From the NCBI RefSeq assembly GCF_001562275.1, contig NZ_CP014304.1:5084001-5148000 (forward strand): a stretch of 64,000 nt of DNA, in the 5' to 3' direction. The stretch comes from Hymenobacter sp. PAMC 26628. Its GTDB lineage: Bacteria; Bacteroidota; Bacteroidia; Cytophagales; Hymenobacteraceae. The notes under the pieces were generated by a model. That model was not told the DNA's origin and made no database searches. It saw only the letters and a program-made list of their open reading frames with translations. Shown in pieces: positions 16,961 through 25,737 of this stretch (position 1 is its first letter; each line of letters starts with the position of its first letter). Position numbers and translations under genes: made by a program.

Positions 16961-19720
16961 TTACTTGGTTTTCTGCTGCTGGCGGTAGTGGGCCTCCCGG
17001 GCCTCGTCTTCGTCGTCCATCTCGGGGCCTTTTTCCACTTGGCGCCAGTCGATGGTTTTACCGTAGCGGCGCATGGCCTGTTGCGGGTCAAATATGCGGG
17101 TATCGCTGCGCTCCAAGGAGTAGGGGCGGAAGTCGGGCCGGGCGGTAAAAAAGTCCTGCAACAGTGTGCCCGTGGCGTCGTACTGGTTCACGTAGGGCAC
17201 GTCAAGGATATTATAAATGGTTTTCAGAATGGCCCCGAAGTTGGCGTGGGCGTGGCTCACGTAGCCTTTTTTAACGTAGGGCCCCGCGAGCATGAGAATC
17301 GAGCGGTGGGCGTCCACGTGGTCGACGCCGCCCTGGGGGTCGTCTTCGGTGACGATGACGAGCATGTTTTTCCAGTAGGGCGTGCGCGACAAAAAGTGCA
17401 GCATTCGGCCCAGGGCCAGGTCGTTGTCGGCCATGTACGACTGCGGGTAGGGGTAGCCATCGGCGGGGCGCGCGGCGGCCCCGTGGTCGTTGGGCAATTG
17501 AATGGTGACCAGCGCGGGCATCTTTACCTTTCCCGTCAGCCATCTTTTGGTGAACTCACGCTCGAATTGCATGGCCCGGAACTGGTCGGGAATGTTGGTG
17601 TTGAAGCCCGCGTAGTCGCGGCTCGTGCGCGTGAACAAGGCCTTTTGCATGGGCACCATTACCAGGTGGCCCGAGCCGGTGGCGGTGTCGCGCCAGGCCT
17701 CGCGGTTGTGGGCGGTTTCGTTGCCCTGCCCAAAGTTGTAAAACCCCACGTGCCGGCGCGCCAGCGCCTCCCAGAGGCCACCAGTTTCGGCATAGTCCTC
17801 GGGGTCCATGCTGCCCGTCGAGCCCGGGAAGCGCCGGCCGGGGGCGGGCGAAAAGATTTTGGCCGTTTTGCTCACGTTGGAATTGGCCTCCACCCACTCG
17901 TTGGGAATCACGCCCAGCATCCAGTGGTGGCCGTGAATGGAGGCGTCGGAGTCGCAGTAGTAATTGTCCGAAAACGCGAACTGCCGGGCCACCTTGTGGT
18001 GGTTGGGGGCCACCCGCAGGTGCGGAAATTGGCCGCGCTGCTCCATCGGCAGGGTGTATTCACAGTTCACCCCCAATCGGGCCAGGGTACTGTCGCCGCT
18101 TGCCTCGTGCAATTGGCCCAGTACTTCGTCGTAGGTCCGGTTCTCCTTCGTAATGTAGACGATGTACTTAATCGGCGTGGGCGTGCGGCCGGGCAGGGCC
18201 GGCAGCGGGTTTTTGCTGAGAGCAGCGGTCAGGGGCTTGGCCGCGAAGGTATTGGCCAGCACCTGGCGGGTATAAGTGGCTAGCTGCGCGGCGTCGGGCA
18301 CGGGCACTTTCTGGAAGCTGCCGAGCTGAATATCGCCGATGTAGGTGCCCTGGGGCGGGGCCACGAAGCCCGCGCCGCCGTTGGGGCCCGCGCCCAGGCC
18401 CCGGCACGAGGTAATGTAGAGCGTCTGCTCATCGGCCGATAGGCGCACCCGCGCCGGGCCCCAGCCGGTCGGAATCAACCCTCTGGTGGTGCGACTGGTC
18501 ACGTCCACCACGGCCACGGCGTTGAAGCCCAGCAGGGCTACGTACAGCGTTTTTTCGTCGCGGCTCAGCGTCAGGCCAAAAGGTAGCAGGCCCCGGTACT
18601 TGTCCAGATGTGGGTCTACCTTAATCGGAATGTCGCCCAGCAGTTTATGGTTTTTATAGTCGATGACAGTGATGTTGTCATTGGTGGCATTGGTGACGTA
18701 GGCGTACTGCCGGCCCACGGCCAGCGAGTTGGGGCTAGCCCCGCCTACCACCTCGGCATCCTCAATCATCTCGCCCAGCAGGTGGCCGGTTTTGAAACGG
18801 TCCACGACGTGGTTCGTGGCCAGGTCCACCGTAAATACGCTCATGGCGTCGGGCGCATTGGGGTTGCCCAGGCCGGGAATCTGCCGGCCTTCCACCGTCG
18901 TGCCCTTGATGGATTCCGGCGTATTGTTGCCATAGGGGTGGTGCGTAATCATCAGGGAATCGGCATTTTTGGGTGTCGCCCCCTGGATGAGCGGGTAGGC
19001 GTACATCCCCACGTTGGCTACGAAGGCCGTGCGGTGGTCGGGGCTCAGGGCTAAGCCGAAGGGCTGCCGGCCCACCGGGATACTGGCCGTTACCTGGCGG
19101 GTCGTCAGGTCGAGCCGCACCAGCCGAAAATTGCCCCGGTCGAGCACCAGCAGCTCGTGGCCGGCCTCGTTCAGCACCAGGTCCGCGGTGAAGCTGTCAT
19201 TGAAGGCCTGCCCGCCCACCGTTCCGTTCAACGAGATGGAGTCGAGGCGCTGCATCCGCTCGAGGTCGTAGACGATAACCGCGCCATTGTCGCCGCCGCT
19301 CAAGTACACTGTTTTAGCATCGGCCGCGAAGGCTACCCCCAAAAACGAGCCTTTCGAGAGCGGCGACTTGATTTTTTTGTCGTAGCTGGGCACGCGCACC
19401 GCCGCGAGGCTGGCCAGGTCGAGGCGCGTAAACACGCCGTTGTGCAGCGTCACGGCGGTTTTGCCGTCGGGCGAAAGCGCCAGGCCCATCGGGTCGTGGG
19501 TAATGCGCACCAGTTCGCCGGCCGGCGTCACGTAGCGCCCACTGGGCAGCACCGAGCGGCCTTTTTCGTCGATTTTGCAGCTTTCCTGCGTGCCCGGCAC
19601 TTGCAGCAGGGTTGCCGACCCGGCCGGGGCCCCAGAGCCGACCTTGGCCCGGGTTTGGGCCCCGGCGCGCAGGCTGAACCCCAGTAACACCAAGAGGAGT
19701 AATAAGGTGTAGCGGGGCAT
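16961..19720 (-). CDS. YncE-like beta-propeller fused to a phosphoesterase (PF04185-type) domain
   Basis: 919 residues with a signal peptide (1-21, ending RAGAQ). Residues about 60-480 are repeated propeller blades (GLALSPDGKTAVTLHNG, GVAFAADAKTVYLSGGDNG, PFGLALSPDHRTAFVANVG). The C-terminal half begins IKYIVYITKENRTYDEVLGQ, the entry motif of the PF04185 phospholipase C/acid phosphatase family, with later HHKVARQFAFSDNYYCDSD and VTEDDPQGGVDHVDAHRS. It should act in the periplasm on phosphoester substrates. It lies between SusD and the other phosphatase in one operon. A second fusion of the same design occurs at 27968-30841. Confidence 0.85.
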   Translation of the reverse strand: MPRYTLLLLLVLLGFSLRAGAQTRAKVGSGAPAGSATLLQVPGTQESCKIDEKGRSVLPSGRYVTPAGELVRITHDPMGLALSPDGKTAVTLHNGVFTRLDLASLAAVRVPSYDKKIKSPLSKGSFLGVAFAADAKTVYLSGGDNGAVIVYDLERMQRLDSISLNGTVGGQAFNDSFTADLVLNEAGHELLVLDRGNFRLVRLDLTTRQVTASIPVGRQPFGLALSPDHRTAFVANVGMYAYPLIQGATPKNADSLMITHHPYGNNTPESIKGTTVEGRQIPGLGNPNAPDAMSVFTVDLATNHVVDRFKTGHLLGEMIEDAEVVGGASPNSLAVGRQYAYVTNATNDNITVIDYKNHKLLGDIPIKVDPHLDKYRGLLPFGLTLSRDEKTLYVALLGFNAVAVVDVTSRTTRGLIPTGWGPARVRLSADEQTLYITSCRGLGAGPNGGAGFVAPPQGTYIGDIQLGSFQKVPVPDAAQLATYTRQVLANTFAAKPLTAALSKNPLPALPGRTPTPIKYIVYITKENRTYDEVLGQLHEASGDSTLARLGVNCEYTLPMEQRGQFPHLRVAPNHHKVARQFAFSDNYYCDSDASIHGHHWMLGVIPNEWVEANSNVSKTAKIFSPAPGRRFPGSTGSMDPEDYAETGGLWEALARRHVGFYNFGQGNETAHNREAWRDTATGSGHLVMVPMQKALFTRTSRDYAGFNTNIPDQFRAMQFEREFTKRWLTGKVKMPALVTIQLPNDHGAAARPADGYPYPQSYMADNDLALGRMLHFLSRTPYWKNMLVIVTEDDPQGGVDHVDAHRSILMLAGPYVKKGYVSHAHANFGAILKTIYNILDVPYVNQYDATGTLLQDFFTARPDFRPYSLERSDTRIFDPQQAMRRYGKTIDWRQVEKGPEMDDEDEAREAHYRQQQKTK

Positions 19721-19845
19721 AAGATTGTCTAAAAACCGGCCCCTACGGAATGCGCGGCGGCCGGGTGAAAGAAGGGTAATAGCGCGGGTTAGTTCGTGCC
19801 TGGCCTTCGGCTCCCAAATACCCCCAGAAGCCGGAATGCCAGGGC

Positions 19846-21429
19846 TTATTTCAGCACGTACATCACGCCGTTGATGTCGTCGTTGCCGCCGTACTGGCTG
19901 GCCAGCGCAGCCTGGTAGTTGGTCGTGTTGGCGGTGCGCTCCGAGGCGGGGTATTTAAAGCGCAGCGCGATGCGGCCGCCGTTGCCGGTGCCGGGGCCCG
20001 TGGTAAAGTTCGGTACGCCCGTGCGGCGGTAGGTGAAGTACGCCTCCAGGCCCGAGTGGCGGAACAGGGCCAGGTACTTCTGCTGGAGAATCTCGGTGAG
20101 GCCGGGGGCCCCGGCGGCGTACTTCACGGCGGGCTGGGCGTAGTAAGCCTCGAAGCTCACCGGCACGGCGTAGGTGTCGTAGTTCGAGGCGACGGTGACG
20201 TCGGCCGAGCCGGGGCGGTAGAAGTAGGCAGTGTAGGTGCCGCTGGTGGGCAGCCCGTAGAACGCCATCGAGGCCTGGATGCCGGCCGTGTAGTAGGCTT
20301 CGGCGTTGCCGCCGGCCAGCCAGCCGCGGTTGATGCCTTCGGCGATGTTAAAGGCCAGCTCGGGGTAGCCAATCTGGATGCTGGGTTCGCCGGTGAGGGT
20401 GGAATAGTAGCGCTTGCGGTTCAGGAACGAGTACTGCTGCTTGCCGGCCTGGTCGTACATGACGCCCAGGTCGAGGCCGGGGTCGGCCCCCACGAAGGAC
20501 GCGAAATCGGTGGGGCTTTGCTTGAGGTTGTCCACCAGGTAGCGGGCCGGCTCGCAGGTGGCGTACACGCGCGGGTCGTGGAGCTGGGTGAGCAGGCCCA
20601 CGTAGGTGGCCGACGTGTTCTTGCGCGAGCCTTCGTTGCCGAAGTTGCGGGCGTTGGTGGGGTAGAAGTTGTTGGTGGCCGCGTTGGCCAGCAGTTGCAT
20701 GTTGTCGGCGGCGCTGGCCATGAGCGGGTACTTGGCCGGGCTGCCCACCACGGCCGCGAACTGCCCGGCCACGTTCAGGTCGGCATCGCCGTTTTTCTTG
20801 CTCAGCGCCAGCAGCAGGCGCACGCGCAGGGTGTTCACGGTCTTTTGCCACTGCGCCAGGTTGCCCCCGAAGTAAATGTCGCCGGCCACGCTGGGGGCCC
20901 CGGCGGCCACCAGGGTGCCCAGGTCGGCGTTGGCGCTTTCCAGCCACTTGAAGGCCTGCACGAAAACGGCTTTTTGCGAGTCGTAGGCCGGGGTCAGGCC
21001 TTCCAGGCCTTGCAGGGCCTGGGTTTGGGGCAGGTCGCCCATCTCCAGGCTCATGCGGGTGTAGAGGTAGGCGCGGAAGAAATTGGCCAGGGCCCCGTAG
21101 GCCTGGGGGTTGGGAGCGGCCTCGGTCTGGGCCTTGGCGGCCATCAGTTCCACGTTTTTGAGGGTGGTGTAGTAGTTGGCCCCGGCCCCGAAGTCGTAGC
21201 GGTCGTTGCCGTAGTAGTCGTAATTCCAGATGTAGTACTGGTCCCAGACTTCGTTCTGGCCGTTGGGGCCCTCGTAGGCGTCGTTGAGGATACCGGTGAA
21301 GAGCAGCGACGCCGGCACGGCGTTGGGCTTGTTCTCGTTCACGGTCAACTCGTCGAGGCTCTTGTTGCAGCCGGTGCCGGCCAGGGCGAGGCCGAGCAGC
21401 AACCCGCCGGTTTTGAAGATATTTTTCAT
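19846..21429 (-). CDS. susD-like: SusD/RagB-like outer-membrane lipoprotein
   Basis: 527 residues. The signal ends in a lipobox (ALAGTGC) with the modified cysteine at residue 21. The protein is of the SusD-like_2 type, with ENKPNAVPASLLFTGILND near the N-terminus and TPR-like helices after it (ANFFRAYLYTRMSLEMGDLP). It should form the lid of the SusC channel and bind the ligand. It starts 21 bases after the SusC gene stop. The closest known members bind peptides or glycans, but the neighbours here are phosphoesterases, so a phosphorylated or phosphonylated ligand is likely by context. Confidence 0.88.
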   Translation of the reverse strand: MKNIFKTGGLLLGLALAGTGCNKSLDELTVNENKPNAVPASLLFTGILNDAYEGPNGQNEVWDQYYIWNYDYYGNDRYDFGAGANYYTTLKNVELMAAKAQTEAAPNPQAYGALANFFRAYLYTRMSLEMGDLPQTQALQGLEGLTPAYDSQKAVFVQAFKWLESANADLGTLVAAGAPSVAGDIYFGGNLAQWQKTVNTLRVRLLLALSKKNGDADLNVAGQFAAVVGSPAKYPLMASAADNMQLLANAATNNFYPTNARNFGNEGSRKNTSATYVGLLTQLHDPRVYATCEPARYLVDNLKQSPTDFASFVGADPGLDLGVMYDQAGKQQYSFLNRKRYYSTLTGEPSIQIGYPELAFNIAEGINRGWLAGGNAEAYYTAGIQASMAFYGLPTSGTYTAYFYRPGSADVTVASNYDTYAVPVSFEAYYAQPAVKYAAGAPGLTEILQQKYLALFRHSGLEAYFTYRRTGVPNFTTGPGTGNGGRIALRFKYPASERTANTTNYQAALASQYGGNDDINGVMYVLK

Positions 21430-21450
21430 CCTGATAAGGGGCGGTAGCGG

Positions 21451-24400
21451 TTAGAAAGTAGCGTTCAGGTTCAGGCCGTAGCTGCGCACCGTGGGCGACT
21501 GCAAGCCCGTGACGCTGATGGCCCCGTTGTACTGGTCCAGGTCCACGTCCTTGAAGCGCTTGTCGGCGTAGAAGTACAGCAGGTTGCGGCCGATGAGCGA
21601 CACCGACACCTTCTGGATGAAGGTGCCTTCGAGCAGCGAACGGGGCAGCTCGTAGCTCAGCGTGACCTCGCGCAGCTTGCCATAAGTTTTGCTCATCAGG
21701 TTCGACTCCTGTACGCCGTAGTACTTGCTCACGTAGTCCTGCACGAGGGCCACCTGGGTGTTGGGTGAGAATTGCAGGGCCTCGGGGTTCAGAATCTGGC
21801 CCGTTTTGGAGTCGTAGTTGATCGAGCCTCCGTTGGCAATCACGACGCCCTCGCCCACGTAAGCGCCCTTGTAGCCGTTCTTGCCGGTCGGGTCAAAGTT
21901 TGTCCAGTCCTGGAAGCGGGCGTCGCCCAGGGCCCCCTCGGCGGTGAGGGCGTTGCGGCCCCCGCGCATGGTTTTGTTGAACATGTAGTCCGTGGTCACG
22001 CCGCCCACCGCGCCGTCGAACTGGAAGCCCAGGCTCAGGGACTTGTAGTGAAACTTGTTGTAGATGCTCCAGTTGTAGCTGTTGTTCAGGTTGCCCAGGT
22101 TTTGCAGCACGGGGTTGGTGAGGGGTTTGCCGGCCGCGTCGTTGATGATTTGCCCGTCGGGGGCCCGCACGAAGGCCGAGCCGTAGAACTTGTCCGTCCG
22201 GTCGCCCTTGGCAAAAAACGTCTGGTACACGTCCTGGCCGGCGGGCAGCTCCTGGTACACTTCCTTGAAGGTGGACCAGTTCACGAGCACGTCCCAGCCG
22301 AAGCCGTTGGCGCTCTGCACCGGGGCCCCGGTGAGGCTCACCTCGTAGCCGGTCTTCTTGGTTTTCAAGGCGTTGATGTACTCGGTGGTGAAGCCCGCGG
22401 CCGTCGAAATCTGGTTGGGCAGGATGCGCGGCCCGTCAATGTACTGGAACGCCGTGGCGCTCAAGCCCAGGCGGTTGCCCAGGAATTTCACGTCGAAGCC
22501 CTCCTCATAGTTCACGCGGGTGGTCGTTTTCAGGTTCTGGGCGAACAGGCTGTTCGAGCCGTAGCCGGCCGGCTGGTTGTTGTAAGGCTTAAGCGTAGAA
22601 TACACCGACTTCAGCGAGTAGTCGGGCCCGTTGTAGGGCGAGGCGTACACGTTGCCGTAGCCCAGCGGGTTGTAAAAGAGCGGGTTATCGTTGGGATTGC
22701 TAGTCAGCGTCTGGCCGCTGAAGGCCGTGATGGCGTTGAACGGCGCGGGCCCGATGGTGGCCGACGTGGCGTCGGTGCGGATGTTGGCAAAGGAGCCGCG
22801 CACCTTCAGGAAGGAGATGAAGGCCGGCACCTGCACGTAGTCCGACACCACCGAGGCCAGCGACAAGCTCGGGTAGTAGTAGGTGGTGGGCGTCTGGAAC
22901 GCCGACGAGCGGTCGATGCGGCCCGTGGTCGAAATGGTGGCAAACTTGCCCAGCGTGGCGTCGAGCGAATAGTAGGCGCTCAGCACCCGCATCTGCGAGT
23001 TGAAGCTCGTGGACTGCACCGGGTTGAGCGAGTTGCTGAACGAGTACACTTCCGGCACGCTCAGGTAGTCGGTCGAGGTCCAGTTCGAGTTGTAGGTGAA
23101 GTTGCGCACGTTGCCGCCCACCAGGCCCGAGAAGTTCAGGAACTTCGCCGCGCCCACGTCGTAGTTGAAGTTTAGGAAGCCCTCGGCGTTATTGTCGAAC
23201 AAGTTGCGGCGGTCTTCGCGGTAGTCGCCCAGGTTGCCCTCGCGGCCGTAGGGGTGGGCCGAGAACGGCATTTTCTCCGTCCGCAGCAGGCCGTAGGTGC
23301 TCACCTGGGTGCGCAGCGTGGCGCTGATGTGGTCGTCAATCTTGTAGTTGCCGGTTAGGTAGGCGTAGGTGTCGTTCTTGTAGTGGCCGCGGGTCCACTT
23401 CTCCACCATCAGCCAGGGGTTGTGGTAGCGCTGGTACTCGGCAAATACCGACTGCGTGCCCACCTTGCCCGGCTGCCAGATGCCGCGGATGTCGGGCGCG
23501 TTCACGTCCCAGTCGGCCCCGGTCCACACGGCCACGTTGTAGAGCAGGCTGTTGGGGCCATAGTCGGCGTCGGGAAAGTTGTCGGTGAACTGCCGGCTGA
23601 AGTTGACGTTGGCCTCAATCTTGAACCGCGGGCTCGGGTTGAAGGAGCCGTAGAGGTTGAAATTGACGATGTTGAGCGAGTTGTTGGGGATGTAGCTGTC
23701 CTGGTGCTGCTGCGAGAGCGAGAAGCGCGTGGTGTAATTGTCGCCGTTGGCACTCAGGGCCACGTTGTTGTTGGTCTGGTAGCCGGTGCGCAGGAAGTTT
23801 TTGAGGTTATTGGCCCCCCGCGCTACCCAGGGCGTGCCCTGCCGCACGCCGTTCACGACGGGCGAGTCGTACTGCGGAATGAGCTGCCCGTTGAAGTAAG
23901 GCCCCCACACGTCGTAGTCGCCGTCTACGCCGCCTTTCGCGCCACCCTTGCCGTCCACAAACTCATAAAAAGTGTTTTCACCCGGCCCGTAGGAGTCCTG
24001 CACCCGCGGAAACGCCAGGAAGCCGCTGTTCACCACGGTGCTGCTGTTCAGCTCCGCCGTGAAGCCCTTCTTGTTGCGGTTGCCTTTTTTGGTGGTGATG
24101 AGGATGGCCCCGTTCGAGGCGCGGTTGCCGTAGAGGGCAGCGGCGGCGGGGCCCTTCAGCACGGTGTAGGTGTCGATGTCGTCGGGGCTGATGTTCCAGG
24201 TGTCGGTGTCGATGGGAAAGCCATCGACCACGTACAGCGAGAGCTGGTTGCCGCGCAGCAGCACGTTGGGGGCCCGCAGCAGCTCGGCCGAGGGGCCCAC
24301 CGACAAGCCCGCCACCTTGCCCACGAGGCCGGAAATCGGGTTGGGGTCGCGGGCCAGGGTCACGTCCGCGCCGTTCACTTCCTGCACGGCGTAGCCGATT

Positions 24401-24771
24401 TTGCGGGTTTCCTTTTTCACGCCCAGGGCCGTCACCACCACTTCGCTCAGCTGCCTGGCGTCGGTGGCCAGCGTGATGGCGAAGGTCTTTTGGCCAGCCA
24501 CGGTTACTTCCTGGGTGGTCGTGCCCACGAAGCTGAACGTCAGCACCTCGCCGGGGCTGGCGTTCAGCACAAACCGGCCGTCGGTGTCAGTGCTCGTGCC
24601 CCGGGTGCTGCCTTTCACCAGCACGGTTACCCCCGGCAGGGGCTGTTTTTGGTCGTCGCTCACCACACCGCTTACGGGGGTGCCGGGGCTCTGCGCCCGC
24701 AGCAGTTGCGGCAGCAGCCCCAGCCCTAGGACCAGCAGAAGTACCGGAAATATTCTGTAAAAGCTTCGCAT
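21451..24771 (-). CDS. susC-like: SusC/RagA-like TonB-dependent outer-membrane receptor
   Basis: 1106 residues. Order: signal peptide (1-26), carboxypeptidase-regulatory-like domain (about 32-115, GVVSDDQKQPLPGVTVLVKG), plug (about 118-230, SEVVVTALGVKKETRKIGY and LYVVDGFPIDTDTW), and a 22-strand barrel ending in a terminal phenylalanine (LNLNATF). It imports large ligands across the outer membrane using TonB energy together with the SusD partner. It heads the SusC-SusD-phosphoesterase-phosphatase operon. A strong hairpin separates it from the upstream PhnZ-like gene. Confidence 0.93.
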   Translation of the reverse strand: MRSFYRIFPVLLLVLGLGLLPQLLRAQSPGTPVSGVVSDDQKQPLPGVTVLVKGSTRGTSTDTDGRFVLNASPGEVLTFSFVGTTTQEVTVAGQKTFAITLATDARQLSEVVVTALGVKKETRKIGYAVQEVNGADVTLARDPNPISGLVGKVAGLSVGPSAELLRAPNVLLRGNQLSLYVVDGFPIDTDTWNISPDDIDTYTVLKGPAAAALYGNRASNGAILITTKKGNRNKKGFTAELNSSTVVNSGFLAFPRVQDSYGPGENTFYEFVDGKGGAKGGVDGDYDVWGPYFNGQLIPQYDSPVVNGVRQGTPWVARGANNLKNFLRTGYQTNNNVALSANGDNYTTRFSLSQQHQDSYIPNNSLNIVNFNLYGSFNPSPRFKIEANVNFSRQFTDNFPDADYGPNSLLYNVAVWTGADWDVNAPDIRGIWQPGKVGTQSVFAEYQRYHNPWLMVEKWTRGHYKNDTYAYLTGNYKIDDHISATLRTQVSTYGLLRTEKMPFSAHPYGREGNLGDYREDRRNLFDNNAEGFLNFNYDVGAAKFLNFSGLVGGNVRNFTYNSNWTSTDYLSVPEVYSFSNSLNPVQSTSFNSQMRVLSAYYSLDATLGKFATISTTGRIDRSSAFQTPTTYYYPSLSLASVVSDYVQVPAFISFLKVRGSFANIRTDATSATIGPAPFNAITAFSGQTLTSNPNDNPLFYNPLGYGNVYASPYNGPDYSLKSVYSTLKPYNNQPAGYGSNSLFAQNLKTTTRVNYEEGFDVKFLGNRLGLSATAFQYIDGPRILPNQISTAAGFTTEYINALKTKKTGYEVSLTGAPVQSANGFGWDVLVNWSTFKEVYQELPAGQDVYQTFFAKGDRTDKFYGSAFVRAPDGQIINDAAGKPLTNPVLQNLGNLNNSYNWSIYNKFHYKSLSLGFQFDGAVGGVTTDYMFNKTMRGGRNALTAEGALGDARFQDWTNFDPTGKNGYKGAYVGEGVVIANGGSINYDSKTGQILNPEALQFSPNTQVALVQDYVSKYYGVQESNLMSKTYGKLREVTLSYELPRSLLEGTFIQKVSVSLIGRNLLYFYADKRFKDVDLDQYNGAISVTGLQSPTVRSYGLNLNATF

Positions 24772-24791
24772 AAATTAAGGAGTGAGTTGGT

Positions 24792-24893
24792 GAGTTGGCG
24801 AATCGATAAGTGAGTGAGTTGGTGAGTCGGGTGAGTTGGGTAAATCGAGGCCTCTTCACCCGACTCACCAACTCACTCAATTATTGATTCGCC
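24792..24893 (+). repeat. Long inverted repeat between the PhnZ-like and SusC genes
   Basis: A perfect 24-bp inverted repeat (24811-24834 with 24856-24879) has a 21-base loop. Matching continues outward imperfectly: GGCGAATCGATAA on the left pairs with TTATTGATTCGCC on the right. The right outer arm is the last codons and stop of the PhnZ-like gene. The core is built from repeats of GTGAGTTG-like units. It may work as a transcription terminator or mRNA stabiliser. Confidence 0.75.
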
Positions 24894-25474
24894 AAATGCC
24901 TCAAGGTCATTTGTTTAAGATGGTCAAGGGAGCCTACGGGCCGGTGTTCTTCTTTGGCCTGGTCGTCCCACTCCCGCAGGCGGATGATGATGTCGGCGTC
25001 GGGGTTTTGTTCGAAAGCGGCGGCCTCGACGGCGCTCATCACGCCGCCCTGGAAGGCTAACGTGGCCTGGCTGGCCGGTGAGAGCCGGCGCAGGTACTCA
25101 GGGTATTTGTGGGTGAGGTAGCGCTTGGCCAGCACGTGGCTCTCGACCAGCGCAGCCAGGCGTTCGGAGAAGCCGCGGGCCCGCAGGTAGTCCGCCCCCA
25201 GTCGCTCGTGGTCCACCGCCCCGAAGCCGCTCATCGAAGCGCCGCCATGCGCGCACAGGTGGCCCAGGTCGTGGAAAAAGGCGGCTAGCACTACTTCGTC
25301 TTCGTAGCCGTTGGCTTGGGCCAGCGCGGCGGCTTGCCACATGTGCTCCAGCTGTGACACCGGCTCGCCGATGTAATCGTCGTCACCGTGGGCCTCGTAC
25401 AGGGCGAAGAGGGCAGCCACCGTTTCCTGCGGGTTGGTAGTCGTGGGCGTCATCGGCGGGGAGGGGAAATGCAT
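24881..25474 (-). CDS. phnZ-like: PhnZ-like HD-domain mixed-valence di-iron oxygenase
   Basis: 197 residues from ATG 25474; an internal ATG at 25453 may be the real start. The DDDYIGEPVSQLEH segment (Tyr34, Glu37, His44) carries the lid pair typical of PhnZ, and AAFFHDLGHL (His68, Asp69) is the HD motif. Further conserved residues are VDHERLGADYL (His89), VESHVLAKRYL (His113, Lys117) and the WDDQAKEE acidic motif. This set matches PhnZ, which oxidises 2-amino-1-hydroxyethylphosphonate to glycine and phosphate, and its TmpB relatives for trimethylated substrates. No partner hydroxylase (PhnY) gene is in the window. It lies downstream of the MFS gene on the same strand. Confidence 0.87.
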   Translation of the reverse strand: MHFPSPPMTPTTTNPQETVAALFALYEAHGDDDYIGEPVSQLEHMWQAAALAQANGYEDEVVLAAFFHDLGHLCAHGGASMSGFGAVDHERLGADYLRARGFSERLAALVESHVLAKRYLTHKYPEYLRRLSPASQATLAFQGGVMSAVEAAAFEQNPDADIIIRLREWDDQAKEEHRPVGSLDHLKQMTLRHLANQ

Positions 25475-25737
25475 ACACCTGGGGCCGCGCCGCGCGAGCG
25501 GGCCGGTTTCTTCTCGTCTCGTCTTCTCGGCCTGGGCCCAGCGTACCCCACCGCTGGTAAATCAACGGCCGGCAGCGGGCCTGGGAGCCCGTTGCCCCGG
25601 TGCTCATAATCCAATATATTATTGACAAAGGTCTAGCCGGCTGGCCGGCAGCAGGTCCCCAATTAGTCATCAAATCGTTAACTAATTATTACCCGTTATT
25701 TCATATAAGGCAACACTGCGCGGGGCCGGATTCAGCG

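Noticed and set aside
16952..18283. 443-residue + strand frame over the first propeller fusion
   Set aside because: Shadow of the 919-residue gene on the other strand, with no recognisable domain.
20056..24729. Long open frames on the + strand over SusD and SusC (450-470 residues)
   Set aside because: They are antisense to clear SusC/SusD genes, have low-complexity Val/Gly/His-rich translations and no family features; high GC creates them.
24780..24880. GAGTTGGT-like repeats as a CRISPR array
   Set aside because: No regular spacers of CRISPR length; the units form one hairpin and no cas gene is nearby.
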